Positions 1 to 7,500 of a stretch of 19,774 bases of DNA are shown in pieces (within the stretch, counting starts at the first letter, position 1; each line of letters starts with the position of its first letter). Location: NCBI GenBank assembly GCA_900548455.1, contig URKQ01000047.1, positions 1 through 19,774 of the forward strand, in the 5' to 3' direction. The notes beneath the pieces are model-generated. The model was given only the letters and a program-made list of their open reading frames with translations. It had not been told where the DNA came from and ran no database searches. The translations under genes and the position numbers were made by a program. The stretch comes from an uncultured Clostridium sp. Lineage in GTDB: Bacteria > Bacillota > Clostridia > Clostridiales > Clostridiaceae.

Positions 1-33
1 GGAACCATAGGGTTCCTTTTGAAAGAGCTGAAT
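1..33. repeat. Left copy of a 33-bp inverted repeat containing a terminator-like hairpin
   Basis: The first 16 bases form a hairpin, GGAACC-ATAG-GGTTCC, followed by TTTT. The whole 33-base block matches the reverse complement of 19733-19765 with one difference (G at 25 against A). A second small hairpin, AGCTGA/TCAGCT, sits at 26-45 and extends beyond the shared block. The hairpin could act as a terminator, but its near-identity at both window edges in opposite orientation points to a dispersed repeat or the end of a mobile element. What lies left of base 1 is not visible. Confidence 0.7.
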
Positions 34-35
34 AA

Positions 36-134
36 TGTAATCAGCTTATAGGCATCACTGTAAATGCATACAGAGCCAATGAGTTAATGATTAAATACAT
101 TTTGAAAAGTGAGAAAAACAAGGATGATAAATGA
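36..134 (+). pseudogene. 3' remnant of a reading frame, cut at the edge repeat
   Basis: Between a TAA at 33-35 and the TGA at 132-134 one frame reads through 32 codons with a coding-like composition (for example the run GITVNAYRANELMIKYILK). It has no start codon or ribosome site at its left end. The open stretch begins where the 33-bp repeat stops, which suggests that the repeat truncated a gene. Its end overlaps the next gene by 11 bases if that gene starts at 124, an arrangement typical of operon partners. I do not recognise the family. It could also be a chance open frame. Confidence 0.3.
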
Positions 135-537
135 ATCTTTAGAAAAGAAAATAAACAAGTTAGATGGGGATATTGAAGCTTTAAGAAGAGCTAAATATTA
201 TCTATCAAACAAAGAAGAAATTAATGACCTTATTGATAGTCTAAATAAGGAAAGACAAGTATATGCAGATGAGATATATCTTGGAGATGGTATAGCTTAC
301 AGAGAATGTTTAGGAGAAATTAGAAATGTCATGAATAAAGAACTTGGAAAAGAAGAACAATTGGAGCTTCTTGAGATTATAAAAGAAATTCATGGAAGAA
401 AAACACCTAACATTAGTAAAAAGAGTTATGGACTAAATGCGTGGCTAAAACATTTAGATATTGAATGTGAATGGATAGAAGTTTCAAATAGTGAGTGGGC
501 TAACCTTGTGATTACAGGAATTAATCCACGTAATTAA
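124..537 (+). CDS. Small hypothetical protein, mostly helical
   Basis: The frame encodes about 137 residues from ATG at 124. A GTG at 109 would add five residues, but neither start has a well-spaced ribosome site, because AAGG directly abuts the ATG. Residues 1 to about 100 are rich in Lys, Glu and Leu and look helical (a run from LEKKINKLDGDIEALRRAKYY, then two further Glu/Lys-rich stretches). The C-terminal 40 residues contain several Trp and aliphatic residues and look globular. There is no signal peptide, membrane segment or catalytic motif that I can name. It follows the truncated frame at 36-134 with overlap, so it may be the surviving downstream partner of a disrupted pair. Function unknown. 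Confidence 0.5.
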   Translation: MINESLEKKINKLDGDIEALRRAKYYLSNKEEINDLIDSLNKERQVYADEIYLGDGIAYRECLGEIRNVMNKELGKEEQLELLEIIKEIHGRKTPNISKKSYGLNAWLKHLDIECEWIEVSNSEWANLVITGINPRN

Positions 538-663
538 CATAATCTTATGTTTAAAGGCTTTGTATATTCTATTCGCTATTTTACTACAGAGTCTATTTAA
601 AACACTAGTAAAGTTTAGAAGTGTAGTTTATAAATTGTAGCATTGACTATATAAAACTATGTG
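538..663 (+). promoter_or_regulatory. Putative sigma-A promoter for the flavoprotein gene
   Basis: Within this short intergenic stretch, TTTATA at 627-632 and TATAAA at 650-655 are separated by 17 bases and would place a transcript start about 20 bases before the gene start at 682. A weak 6-bp hairpin (AACATA/TATGTT, about 536-551) follows the preceding gene without a clear T-run. Nothing else recognisable is present. Confidence 0.35.
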
Positions 664-681
664 AAAACAGGAGAACAAAAG

Positions 682-2016
682 ATGAGAATAGTAATTATAG
701 GTGCTGTGGCAGCAGGAATGTCAGCTGCATCAAAATTAAAAAGAATAAAACCTGATTATGAAGTGGTAGTATATGAGAAAAATAATGTTGTTTCTTTTGG
801 AGCTTGCGGACTACCCTACTATGTAGGTGGATTTTTTGATGATTCTAATAAGATGATAGCAAGGACTGTAGAGAAATTTAGAGAAAATGGTATAGATTTA
901 AACGTAATGAAGGAAGTAGTTGAAGTAGATAAAGATTTGAAGAAAGTAATAGTTAAAGATGTTAATACAGGTAACTATTTTGAAGATCATTATGATAAAT
1001 TAATGATAGCAACAGGAGCTAGAAGTATTATACCAGATATAAAAAATAAAAATTTATCAAATGTATCAACTCTAAAAAGTATGGACGATGGAATGAAATT
1101 GAAGTCGTTATTATCTAAAGAAGAATACAGAAATGTAGTGATAATTGGAGCTGGGTTCATTGGTATTGAAGCCATAGAGGCAGCAAATAAAATGAATAAA
1201 AAGATAACTGTTATACAGTCAAGTAGTAGAATATTAAATAGAGTTTTTGATAAGGAAATTACCGATAAGTTAGAAGATGAAATTAAAAGCCATAATGTAG
1301 ATTTAAGACTTAATGAATATGTTGAAGAATTTATAGGTAAGGATAAAGTGGAAGGTGTTATTACCAATAAAGGCATAATAGATGCAGATGTAGTAATAAT
1401 AGCTACTGGAGTTAAACCAAATACAGAGTTTTTAAAGAAAACAGGTATTGAGATGTTGGAAAATGGCGCTATAATAATTGACGAGTATTGTAAAACATCC
1501 ATTGAAGATATATATTCAGCAGGGGATTGTGCAACCATAAAGGGAGCTATATTAAATGATGATATGTATGTACCTTTGGCAACGGGAGCGAACAAGTTAG
1601 GTAGAATGGTTGGAGAAAATCTTGGTGGGTTTAACAAAAGGTATCAAGGTTCACTGGCATCTAGCTGTATAAAAGTTTTAGATATGGAAGCAGCAGTAAC
1701 AGGATTAACTGAAGAACAAGCTAAATCTAAAGGTATAAATTATAAAACAGGTTTTATAACAGGATACAATCAAAGTCATTATTATCCTGGAAGAGATAAG
1801 ATGTGTATAAAAATAATTTTCAATCCTGAAACGAAAGTAATTCTTGGAGGTCAGGTTGCTGGGTTTAAAGATGCTGTACAAAGGGCAAATGTGATTGCAG
1901 CAGCCATTATGGGTAAACTTACAACAGATCAATTAGGAATGCTAGATCTATGTTATGCACCACCTTTTGCAGAGAGTTGGGATATATTGAACATAGCAGG
2001 CAACATATGTAAATAA
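682..2016 (+). CDS. CoA-disulfide reductase / NADH-dependent flavoprotein oxidoreductase
   Basis: This 444-residue cytoplasmic flavoprotein belongs to the single-cysteine branch of the pyridine nucleotide-disulfide reductases (CoA-disulfide reductase, NADH oxidase and NADH peroxidase relatives). The FAD-binding start reads VIIGAVAAG (residues 4-12). The redox cysteine is Cys42 in SFGACGLPYYVGG. The NAD-binding site GAGFIGIEA lies near residue 157, and the second FAD motif IYSAGDCA near 279. Tyr367/Tyr368 (SHYYPG) and Tyr425 (DLCYAPPF) lie where CoA-disulfide reductases carry active-site tyrosines, so that activity is favoured over water-forming NADH oxidase. There is no C-terminal rhodanese domain. 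An ATG at 682, eight bases after AGGAG (669-673), is preferred over the upstream in-frame GTG at 661. The gene stands alone and ends in a strong terminator. Likely role: thiol redox balance or oxygen/polysulfide tolerance (inference). Confidence 0.85.
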   Translation: MRIVIIGAVAAGMSAASKLKRIKPDYEVVVYEKNNVVSFGACGLPYYVGGFFDDSNKMIARTVEKFRENGIDLNVMKEVVEVDKDLKKVIVKDVNTGNYFEDHYDKLMIATGARSIIPDIKNKNLSNVSTLKSMDDGMKLKSLLSKEEYRNVVIIGAGFIGIEAIEAANKMNKKITVIQSSSRILNRVFDKEITDKLEDEIKSHNVDLRLNEYVEEFIGKDKVEGVITNKGIIDADVVIIATGVKPNTEFLKKTGIEMLENGAIIIDEYCKTSIEDIYSAGDCATIKGAILNDDMYVPLATGANKLGRMVGENLGGFNKRYQGSLASSCIKVLDMEAAVTGLTEEQAKSKGINYKTGFITGYNQSHYYPGRDKMCIKIIFNPETKVILGGQVAGFKDAVQRANVIAAAIMGKLTTDQLGMLDLCYAPPFAESWDILNIAGNICK

Positions 2017-2030
2017 GATAGGTGAAGATT

Positions 2031-2066
2031 AAGAGAGTTACAAAGTTTTTGTAACTCTCTTTTTTA
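2031..2066 (+). terminator. Intrinsic terminator after the flavoprotein gene
   Basis: The sequence AGAGAGTTACAAA pairs with the complementary TTTGTAACTCTCT, then runs into TTTTTT. It lies 15 bases after the stop codon and separates this gene from the condensin-like operon. Confidence 0.88.
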
Positions 2067-2100
2067 TGTCTAGGAAAGTGCAGATTTTTTATCTCAAGTG

Positions 2101-2129
2101 TTATTAGAAATAAATAAATATGATATACT
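2101..2129 (+). promoter_or_regulatory. Putative sigma-A promoter of the condensin-like operon
   Basis: TTATTA (2101-2106), a 17-base spacer and TATACT (2124-2129) form a reasonable vegetative promoter. The transcript would start near 2136, upstream of the palindrome at 2148-2164 and the ribosome site GGAAG at 2181-2185. The -35 hexamer is weak. Confidence 0.4.
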
Positions 2130-2147
2130 GTTATAGGCAAATTGTCG

Positions 2148-2164
2148 CATAATCATAGATTATG
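2148..2164. promoter_or_regulatory. Perfect 7-bp inverted repeat in the operon leader
   Basis: CATAATC and GATTATG are separated by ATA. The palindrome lies just downstream of the predicted transcript start and about 27 bases before the first gene of the operon. It could be a repressor operator or a small hairpin in the 5' leader. No regulator gene is adjacent. Confidence 0.35.
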
Positions 2165-2190
2165 TAGTTATAAGATGAAAGGAAGAAATA

Positions 2191-3789
2191 ATGAATATAG
2201 AGAGCTATGAATTTTTAAAGGGCTTTGAAGCTAGAATGAATATAATAGGTTCAATTAGTTCTTTTATTATAAAGTTAGTTAACAGTCAAAGATTTAAAGA
2301 AAAACTTAATCAATACGAATTGATTAATTTGTCAGTAGCAGTACTTAGCTATCTTTTAGAGATGTCATTAACAAAAGAAGGCCTTACAATAATACAAATT
2401 AAAGATTATATATTATGGGTTTTAAATAACAACTTTAAAAAGGACATCAGTGATGAAGAAGCTTTAGATATTGCGAGGTTTTTAATTAGAGATGTATTTA
2501 TGAATAGTGGAGAATATTATACTTTCCAAGTATTTAATTTTGAAGAGAAGAAGTTTACTTTAGAAAATTATCAATTAGTTAAGGATAAAATAGATGCTGA
2601 TGACAATTTAAAGTACGTTTTAAGTGATTTAGGTAATGATTTTCTTATAAGAACAAAGGAAATAGATCAGCATTTGCATATTTCTATGCAACAAATTATT
2701 GCAATGGAATTTATTAAAAGAAAAGACTTTAAAAATGCTAATATTGTAGCAAAGGATTTGCTTCTTGCAGTATATAAAGAAAAACAGAATGTTGAAAGTT
2801 TTGTAGATAAAATAAAGACAAGTGACATTTTATCAATTGATATTGAGGAATATAAAAGTAAGTTGTTTAGTATCTTTGATATCCTTAAAAGTCAACAAGC
2901 AGAAGTAGAAACTATTATAAAGCTAGTAGAACAAGCTGAAAGTGAGTTTTTAAAATTAGGAATTTACGATAAAAAAGTAGAAGAGCTAAAAATTGTAAAA
3001 AATACTTTAACTAAAATCAGAAAAGAACATATTAGTCTATTGAGTCAGAGATATGAAATAGATGAAGCCTATGAAGAAGCTATTATAAATGCTATGAGTA
3101 TGGGACTTGAAAGAAGATTTGACTTTAAAGAAACAATTATAAATCCCATTAAAGATAATCCTGAGTTATTAGAAAGTGTTGGGGAATTAATGAGGCCACT
3201 TTATAAGGTACATGTTCCTAAGTACTATAATTTATTTAAAGCCTATGAAAGACAGCAGATGTTAAAGCCCAATTCAGAAATTAAAGTTGAAGGTATTAAT
3301 CTTACTGTAGATAAGGGACTAATAGAAAAAAGAAAAGAAGATGAAGAAATAAAACATAAAAAGTATTTAACAGCCCTTAGATATATTTTAGATGTATGTA
3401 TAAAGTATGATGGATTGGAAGTTAATTTGTTAAAGATTATAAATGAAATGGATATAAAAACTAAGCTAGAATTTATAGATTACGATGAAGAAAAAGTGTT
3501 TTTTAAGATAATTACATTTATGTTTACAGGAAGAACAATTTATGTAGATGAAATTCTTGAAAATAAGAAGGATGAAGGAACTCTTACAATTCCAGGGTTA
3601 ATTAAGGAACTGTGTGAAGTTGATGAAAAGTATAAAAAGATATTTTCTATAAATGTATATAAGGATTTTGATACTGAAGAATTAAATATAGAGGGACTTC
3701 ATAAAAGGAGATATAAAAATTCTAATTATGAGGTTTTAAGAGAATATACTATAACGAACTATAAACTTAAGGTGGTATGCACTGTATGA
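2191..3789 (+). CDS. Kleisin-like subunit of a Wadjet/MukBEF-type condensin (JetA-like)
   Basis: This 532-residue protein is the first of three overlapping genes whose last member is an SMC/MukB-like ATPase. By position, size and helical composition it matches the kleisin (MukF/JetA) subunit, which bridges the ATPase heads. Residues 1-150 are helical and winged-helix-like. Residues about 155-290 form long amphipathic helices (for example MQQIIAMEFIKRKDFKNANI). A charged linker near 365-390 precedes a C-terminal globular part rich in beta-prone segments (about 425-480), as expected for a second winged helix that docks on an ATPase head. No enzymatic motif is visible. The ribosome site GGAAG lies six bases before ATG. 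The stop overlaps the next start as ATGA, so expression is coupled. The assignment rests on operon architecture more than on a diagnostic sequence motif, and sequence divergence from known JetA is likely. Confidence 0.65.
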   Translation: MNIESYEFLKGFEARMNIIGSISSFIIKLVNSQRFKEKLNQYELINLSVAVLSYLLEMSLTKEGLTIIQIKDYILWVLNNNFKKDISDEEALDIARFLIRDVFMNSGEYYTFQVFNFEEKKFTLENYQLVKDKIDADDNLKYVLSDLGNDFLIRTKEIDQHLHISMQQIIAMEFIKRKDFKNANIVAKDLLLAVYKEKQNVESFVDKIKTSDILSIDIEEYKSKLFSIFDILKSQQAEVETIIKLVEQAESEFLKLGIYDKKVEELKIVKNTLTKIRKEHISLLSQRYEIDEAYEEAIINAMSMGLERRFDFKETIINPIKDNPELLESVGELMRPLYKVHVPKYYNLFKAYERQQMLKPNSEIKVEGINLTVDKGLIEKRKEDEEIKHKKYLTALRYILDVCIKYDGLEVNLLKIINEMDIKTKLEFIDYDEEKVFFKIITFMFTGRTIYVDEILENKKDEGTLTIPGLIKELCEVDEKYKKIFSINVYKDFDTEELNIEGLHKRRYKNSNYEVLREYTITNYKLKVVCTV

Positions 3790-4508
3790 TAAATTATGAA
3801 AAATTAATTAAAGCTACTAATATTTTTAATTTGCTTTTAGAAAATGGACAAGTAGATGTAAATGAAAATGTAGAAGTTTATGAAGCACTTTTAGATGAAG
3901 ATACCAATGATATATTAAATACTTTAGCAAATACTTCTAAATTAATTATAAGAAGAATAGATAAGTATCTATATATACTTCCTTCCATGGATAATAATTT
4001 ATATGGATTTAAGGAAAAAGAGATTAAAGAGCGACTTTTTTCTGGAGCTACCAAAGTAGACTATTATTTATTTAATTATATTATTCTTGTAATTTTAAAT
4101 AAATTCTATTCCAGTGGAGGAGATAATCCTAAACTACTACAACATATTTCTATAAATGACTTGATGAAAATAATATCTGTGTCACTAAAGGATAGTGAAG
4201 GTGAAGATAAGTCTAAGGATGAAAAGTATGATATTAACTTTAAGCTTATAAGTGATAAATGGGAAGGACTTTTAATAGTTGATGAAACTAGTAAAGGATC
4301 ACTAAAAACTAAGAGAGGTTTTTTGCTTAGAGTATTTAAGTTTTTACAAGAAGAAGAACTAATTAGATATTATGAGGATGAAGATATAATTATGACCACT
4401 AAAAGATGTGATGATTTGATGAAAAACTTCTTTCTTAGTTATGAAAGAAAAGAATTAATTACTAGATTTTTTAATACTAAGGGAGGAATGAAGGATGCCA
4501 ACAATTAA
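3786..4508 (+). CDS. MukE/JetB-like small subunit of the condensin-like complex
   Basis: This 240-residue protein is the middle gene of the operon. Its layout, two compact alpha/beta segments without membrane or catalytic motifs, fits the MukE/JetB winged-helix subunit that binds the kleisin. The N-terminal part (residues 1-70) resembles the DUF6063-type proteins found beside JetC-like ATPases, as I recall them. Residues about 95-190 and 195-235 look like winged-helix modules. I chose ATG at 3786 because it forms the ATGA overlap with the upstream stop and lies 11 bases after AAGGTGG. An ATG at 3777 would leave only two bases. Its 3' end overlaps the ATPase gene by 14 bases, supporting a fixed-ratio complex. 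Without the neighbours it would have to be called hypothetical. Confidence 0.6.
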   Translation: MINYEKLIKATNIFNLLLENGQVDVNENVEVYEALLDEDTNDILNTLANTSKLIIRRIDKYLYILPSMDNNLYGFKEKEIKERLFSGATKVDYYLFNYIILVILNKFYSSGGDNPKLLQHISINDLMKIISVSLKDSEGEDKSKDEKYDINFKLISDKWEGLLIVDETSKGSLKTKRGFLLRVFKFLQEEELIRYYEDEDIIMTTKRCDDLMKNFFLSYERKELITRFFNTKGGMKDANN

Positions 4509-7500
4509 TAAAATTAGAATTGTTAATTTTGCTTATAATAAGGACAATAGAATCATTCCGGATACTACCTTTGATTTTAAAAGCCAAGATGGATTAATAA
4601 CCCTAAGAAATGGAGGGGGAAAGTCTATTATGGCACAAATTATAATGCAACCCATAGTGCCTATGTGTAGTTTAGGTAATAATGCTAAGAAAAGAACTTT
4701 TGATAATATTTTTAGAAAGGATAAAGAACCTTCCTATATATTAATAGAATGGAAACTTGATAACAACAAAGGTGTTATGACAAATGGAATTGCCTTTAAA
4801 CGCTTTACTAGTTCAGAGGAAGAAGAAAGGGAAAATAATATTGATTATTATACTTTTATCTTAGATAGAGCTCAATGTGATTTAAATATTACAAACCTAA
4901 AATTAAGTAATCTTGATGGAAATGTTATAAAGATTAAGGATTACTATGAAGTTAAAGATTATATAGATAAACGTGGTGGCAGAGTATATAAAAGTGAAAG
5001 TGAAGCTTATAGAAATAATTTAATGATGTATAACATTTTTCCTAAGGAATGGAAAAGTATAATAGCTAAAATAAATGGAGATGAAGGTGGTCTTTTAAAG
5101 CTATTTGAAAACTCTATTACCTCAAAGGATTTAGCTTTAAATTGGATTTTGAAAACTATTAAAGAAGCAATAAATGATGAAAGTAATTTAAATGAATTAA
5201 CAAATCAAACTGAAAACTACATTTTAAAATCTAGACGAAGGATTGAAGATAGAAATAATAGAACTATTTTAAAAGAATATACAAGTGACATTAGTGAGTT
5301 TTCAATGGAAGTGAAGAATTTAGAAAAGATTCAAAGGGAAGTTGAAAAGTCAAAATCCAATTTGTTTGATTTAGGATATACGTTAGAGGAACATGCAAAA
5401 GCTGAAGAATTTGCTTTAAGTGATTTAAATAAAGAAAACATGAAGATAGATGAAAACTTGCATGAATTAACTCTACACAATATTTCTCATAGATATTATA
5501 AGGTAGAGGCTGAAAAAGAAAATCTATTAAAAGAAAAGCAGGAACTTTTAAAGAATATTGAAGAAAAAAATGAATTATTAAAGGAAAAGAAAAACTTACT
5601 AACGTCTTTAAAGGTGGCATCAATTATTGAAAATAAAAAGGTTGCAGAAAAAGAACTTGCTGAATATAAAGCAAAGATTGATAAGCTCTCCATGAAAGAA
5701 AAGGATTTGGATGTTGAACTAAGAGATATTGGTTATAGTATTAATATGTTTTATAAAGGTAGCAGTACAAAATTAAACGATGAAATTGATAGGATAAGAT
5801 TATCCTTAAAAGAGTGTAATTCAGAAATTGAAATACATAATAAAACATTACATCACCATAATGAAAAGTTTAATACTCTTAGTGAGGAAGTAATTGGGTT
5901 TAAAAGTAGAATTAATGGATTGAGCGAAAATATAGAGGAGATTTTAGCAAAGGTTGAAAATGCTAATCTGTTTTTTAGAACCAATGAAGATGAAATTGAA
6001 AATGAAATTGTAAGTATAAAAGATGCAGAATTAAAAATGGATCTTGATATAAAAAATAATACAAACAAAATTGATCATATAAATGAGGATATTAAGTTAA
6101 AAGATAGAGAAATAGATATTATAAAAAATGAAATTGATAAAGTTAATTCAGAACTAGTTTTGAAGGAAAAAGAACTTGAGGCATACATAGCTAATTGCTC
6201 ATACATAAATGAAAAATTACAAAAGTATAACTTTACAGATAGTTTAAAGAACAAGGGAATTATAATTAATAGTTTAAATAAAAATGCTACTGAATTAGAA
6301 CTTCATATAAATAAGATGATAGATGAAAAGTCTAGAATAAAATTTCAAATAGAAAAATTAACTTCTGGAGGTTTATCTGTTAATAAGAGTTTTCTAAAGC
6401 ATTTAGAAGATAGAAATATTGAGTATTATCTAGGAGCAAATTATATTAAAGATAACTATGTTAATGAAGCTAACAGAAAAGAAATTATAAATAGAATTCC
6501 TATTCTTCCTTATGCAATTATCTTAAAGAAAGAGGATATTCATAAGATTAAAGATAATGCACCAGATGAGTATTTTGATACTGTATCAATTTTAATAGAA
6601 AAAGAAAAAATTGATTTAATTAGTTTTCAAGATCATTCAGGAGTTCTAGAGCTTTCAAAAGGAATTTCAGCAGTTGCTTTATTTAATAATGATTCTATAA
6701 TAAAAGATAATTTGGAAGAAGACCGTAATAATTTAATTGAAAATCTTAATATTGTAGAAGATAAATTGAAGAAGTGGAAACAGCAATTAAATGAAATTAT
6801 AATTTTTATAAACAAAGTAGAAGACACCTATTATGATGAAGAATATGAAGTACAGTTAAAAGATAAGATTAATTCTTTAAGAGAAAACCTAAATCAATTA
6901 ATTGATAAATTGAAAAAAAATAATTCTTATAAAGAAGAACTTAAGGATCAATTGGATCTATTAAAAAATCAGAATGCAGATTTGAAAAATAGTATGATTA
7001 AACATCAGGTAAAAAGAAGTTATCTTGAAGATTTAAAAATTAAAGTTCTTAGAAAAAAAGAAGCTTATGAAAAATTACAAAGTGCGGAAGATGATTTGAA
7101 AGTTCATGAGAATTTAATTCTTCACGAAAAATCAAAGGTTAAAAGCCTGGAAAGAAATCTATTAGATTATAAGACTGATGAGATGAAAATTTCAAATGAA
7201 ATTCATAAGCTCAAAGAAAAACATAGAGAATTTCTCATTTACAGTGAAGGTCAGATTAAAGAGGGAGAAATTGAAAGTCTTATTAGCAGGTACTACAGTT
7301 TAAGAGTTAAAAATGATGATGGAAATATAGAAGAATATAAACTAAAGATATCACAATGTATTGAGACAATTAAAAAGTGTGAATTGAGAATGGAATCCTT
7401 TAATGAATTAAAATATAATAGCATTACTTATGACTTTAGGTTAGAAGAAGTAGCAGAAAAAGAACGAGATGAATTAAATGATGAAATTAATAATTTATCA

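Noticed and set aside
990..1637. Long minus-strand open frame inside the flavoprotein gene
   Set aside because: It is antisense to a well-supported gene, has no ribosome site and has a hydrophobic, low-complexity composition typical of a reversed AT-rich coding strand.
5291..5693. Minus-strand open frames inside the SMC-like gene
   Set aside because: Ser/Phe/Leu-rich shadow translations of Lys/Glu-rich coiled-coil codons, without start signals.
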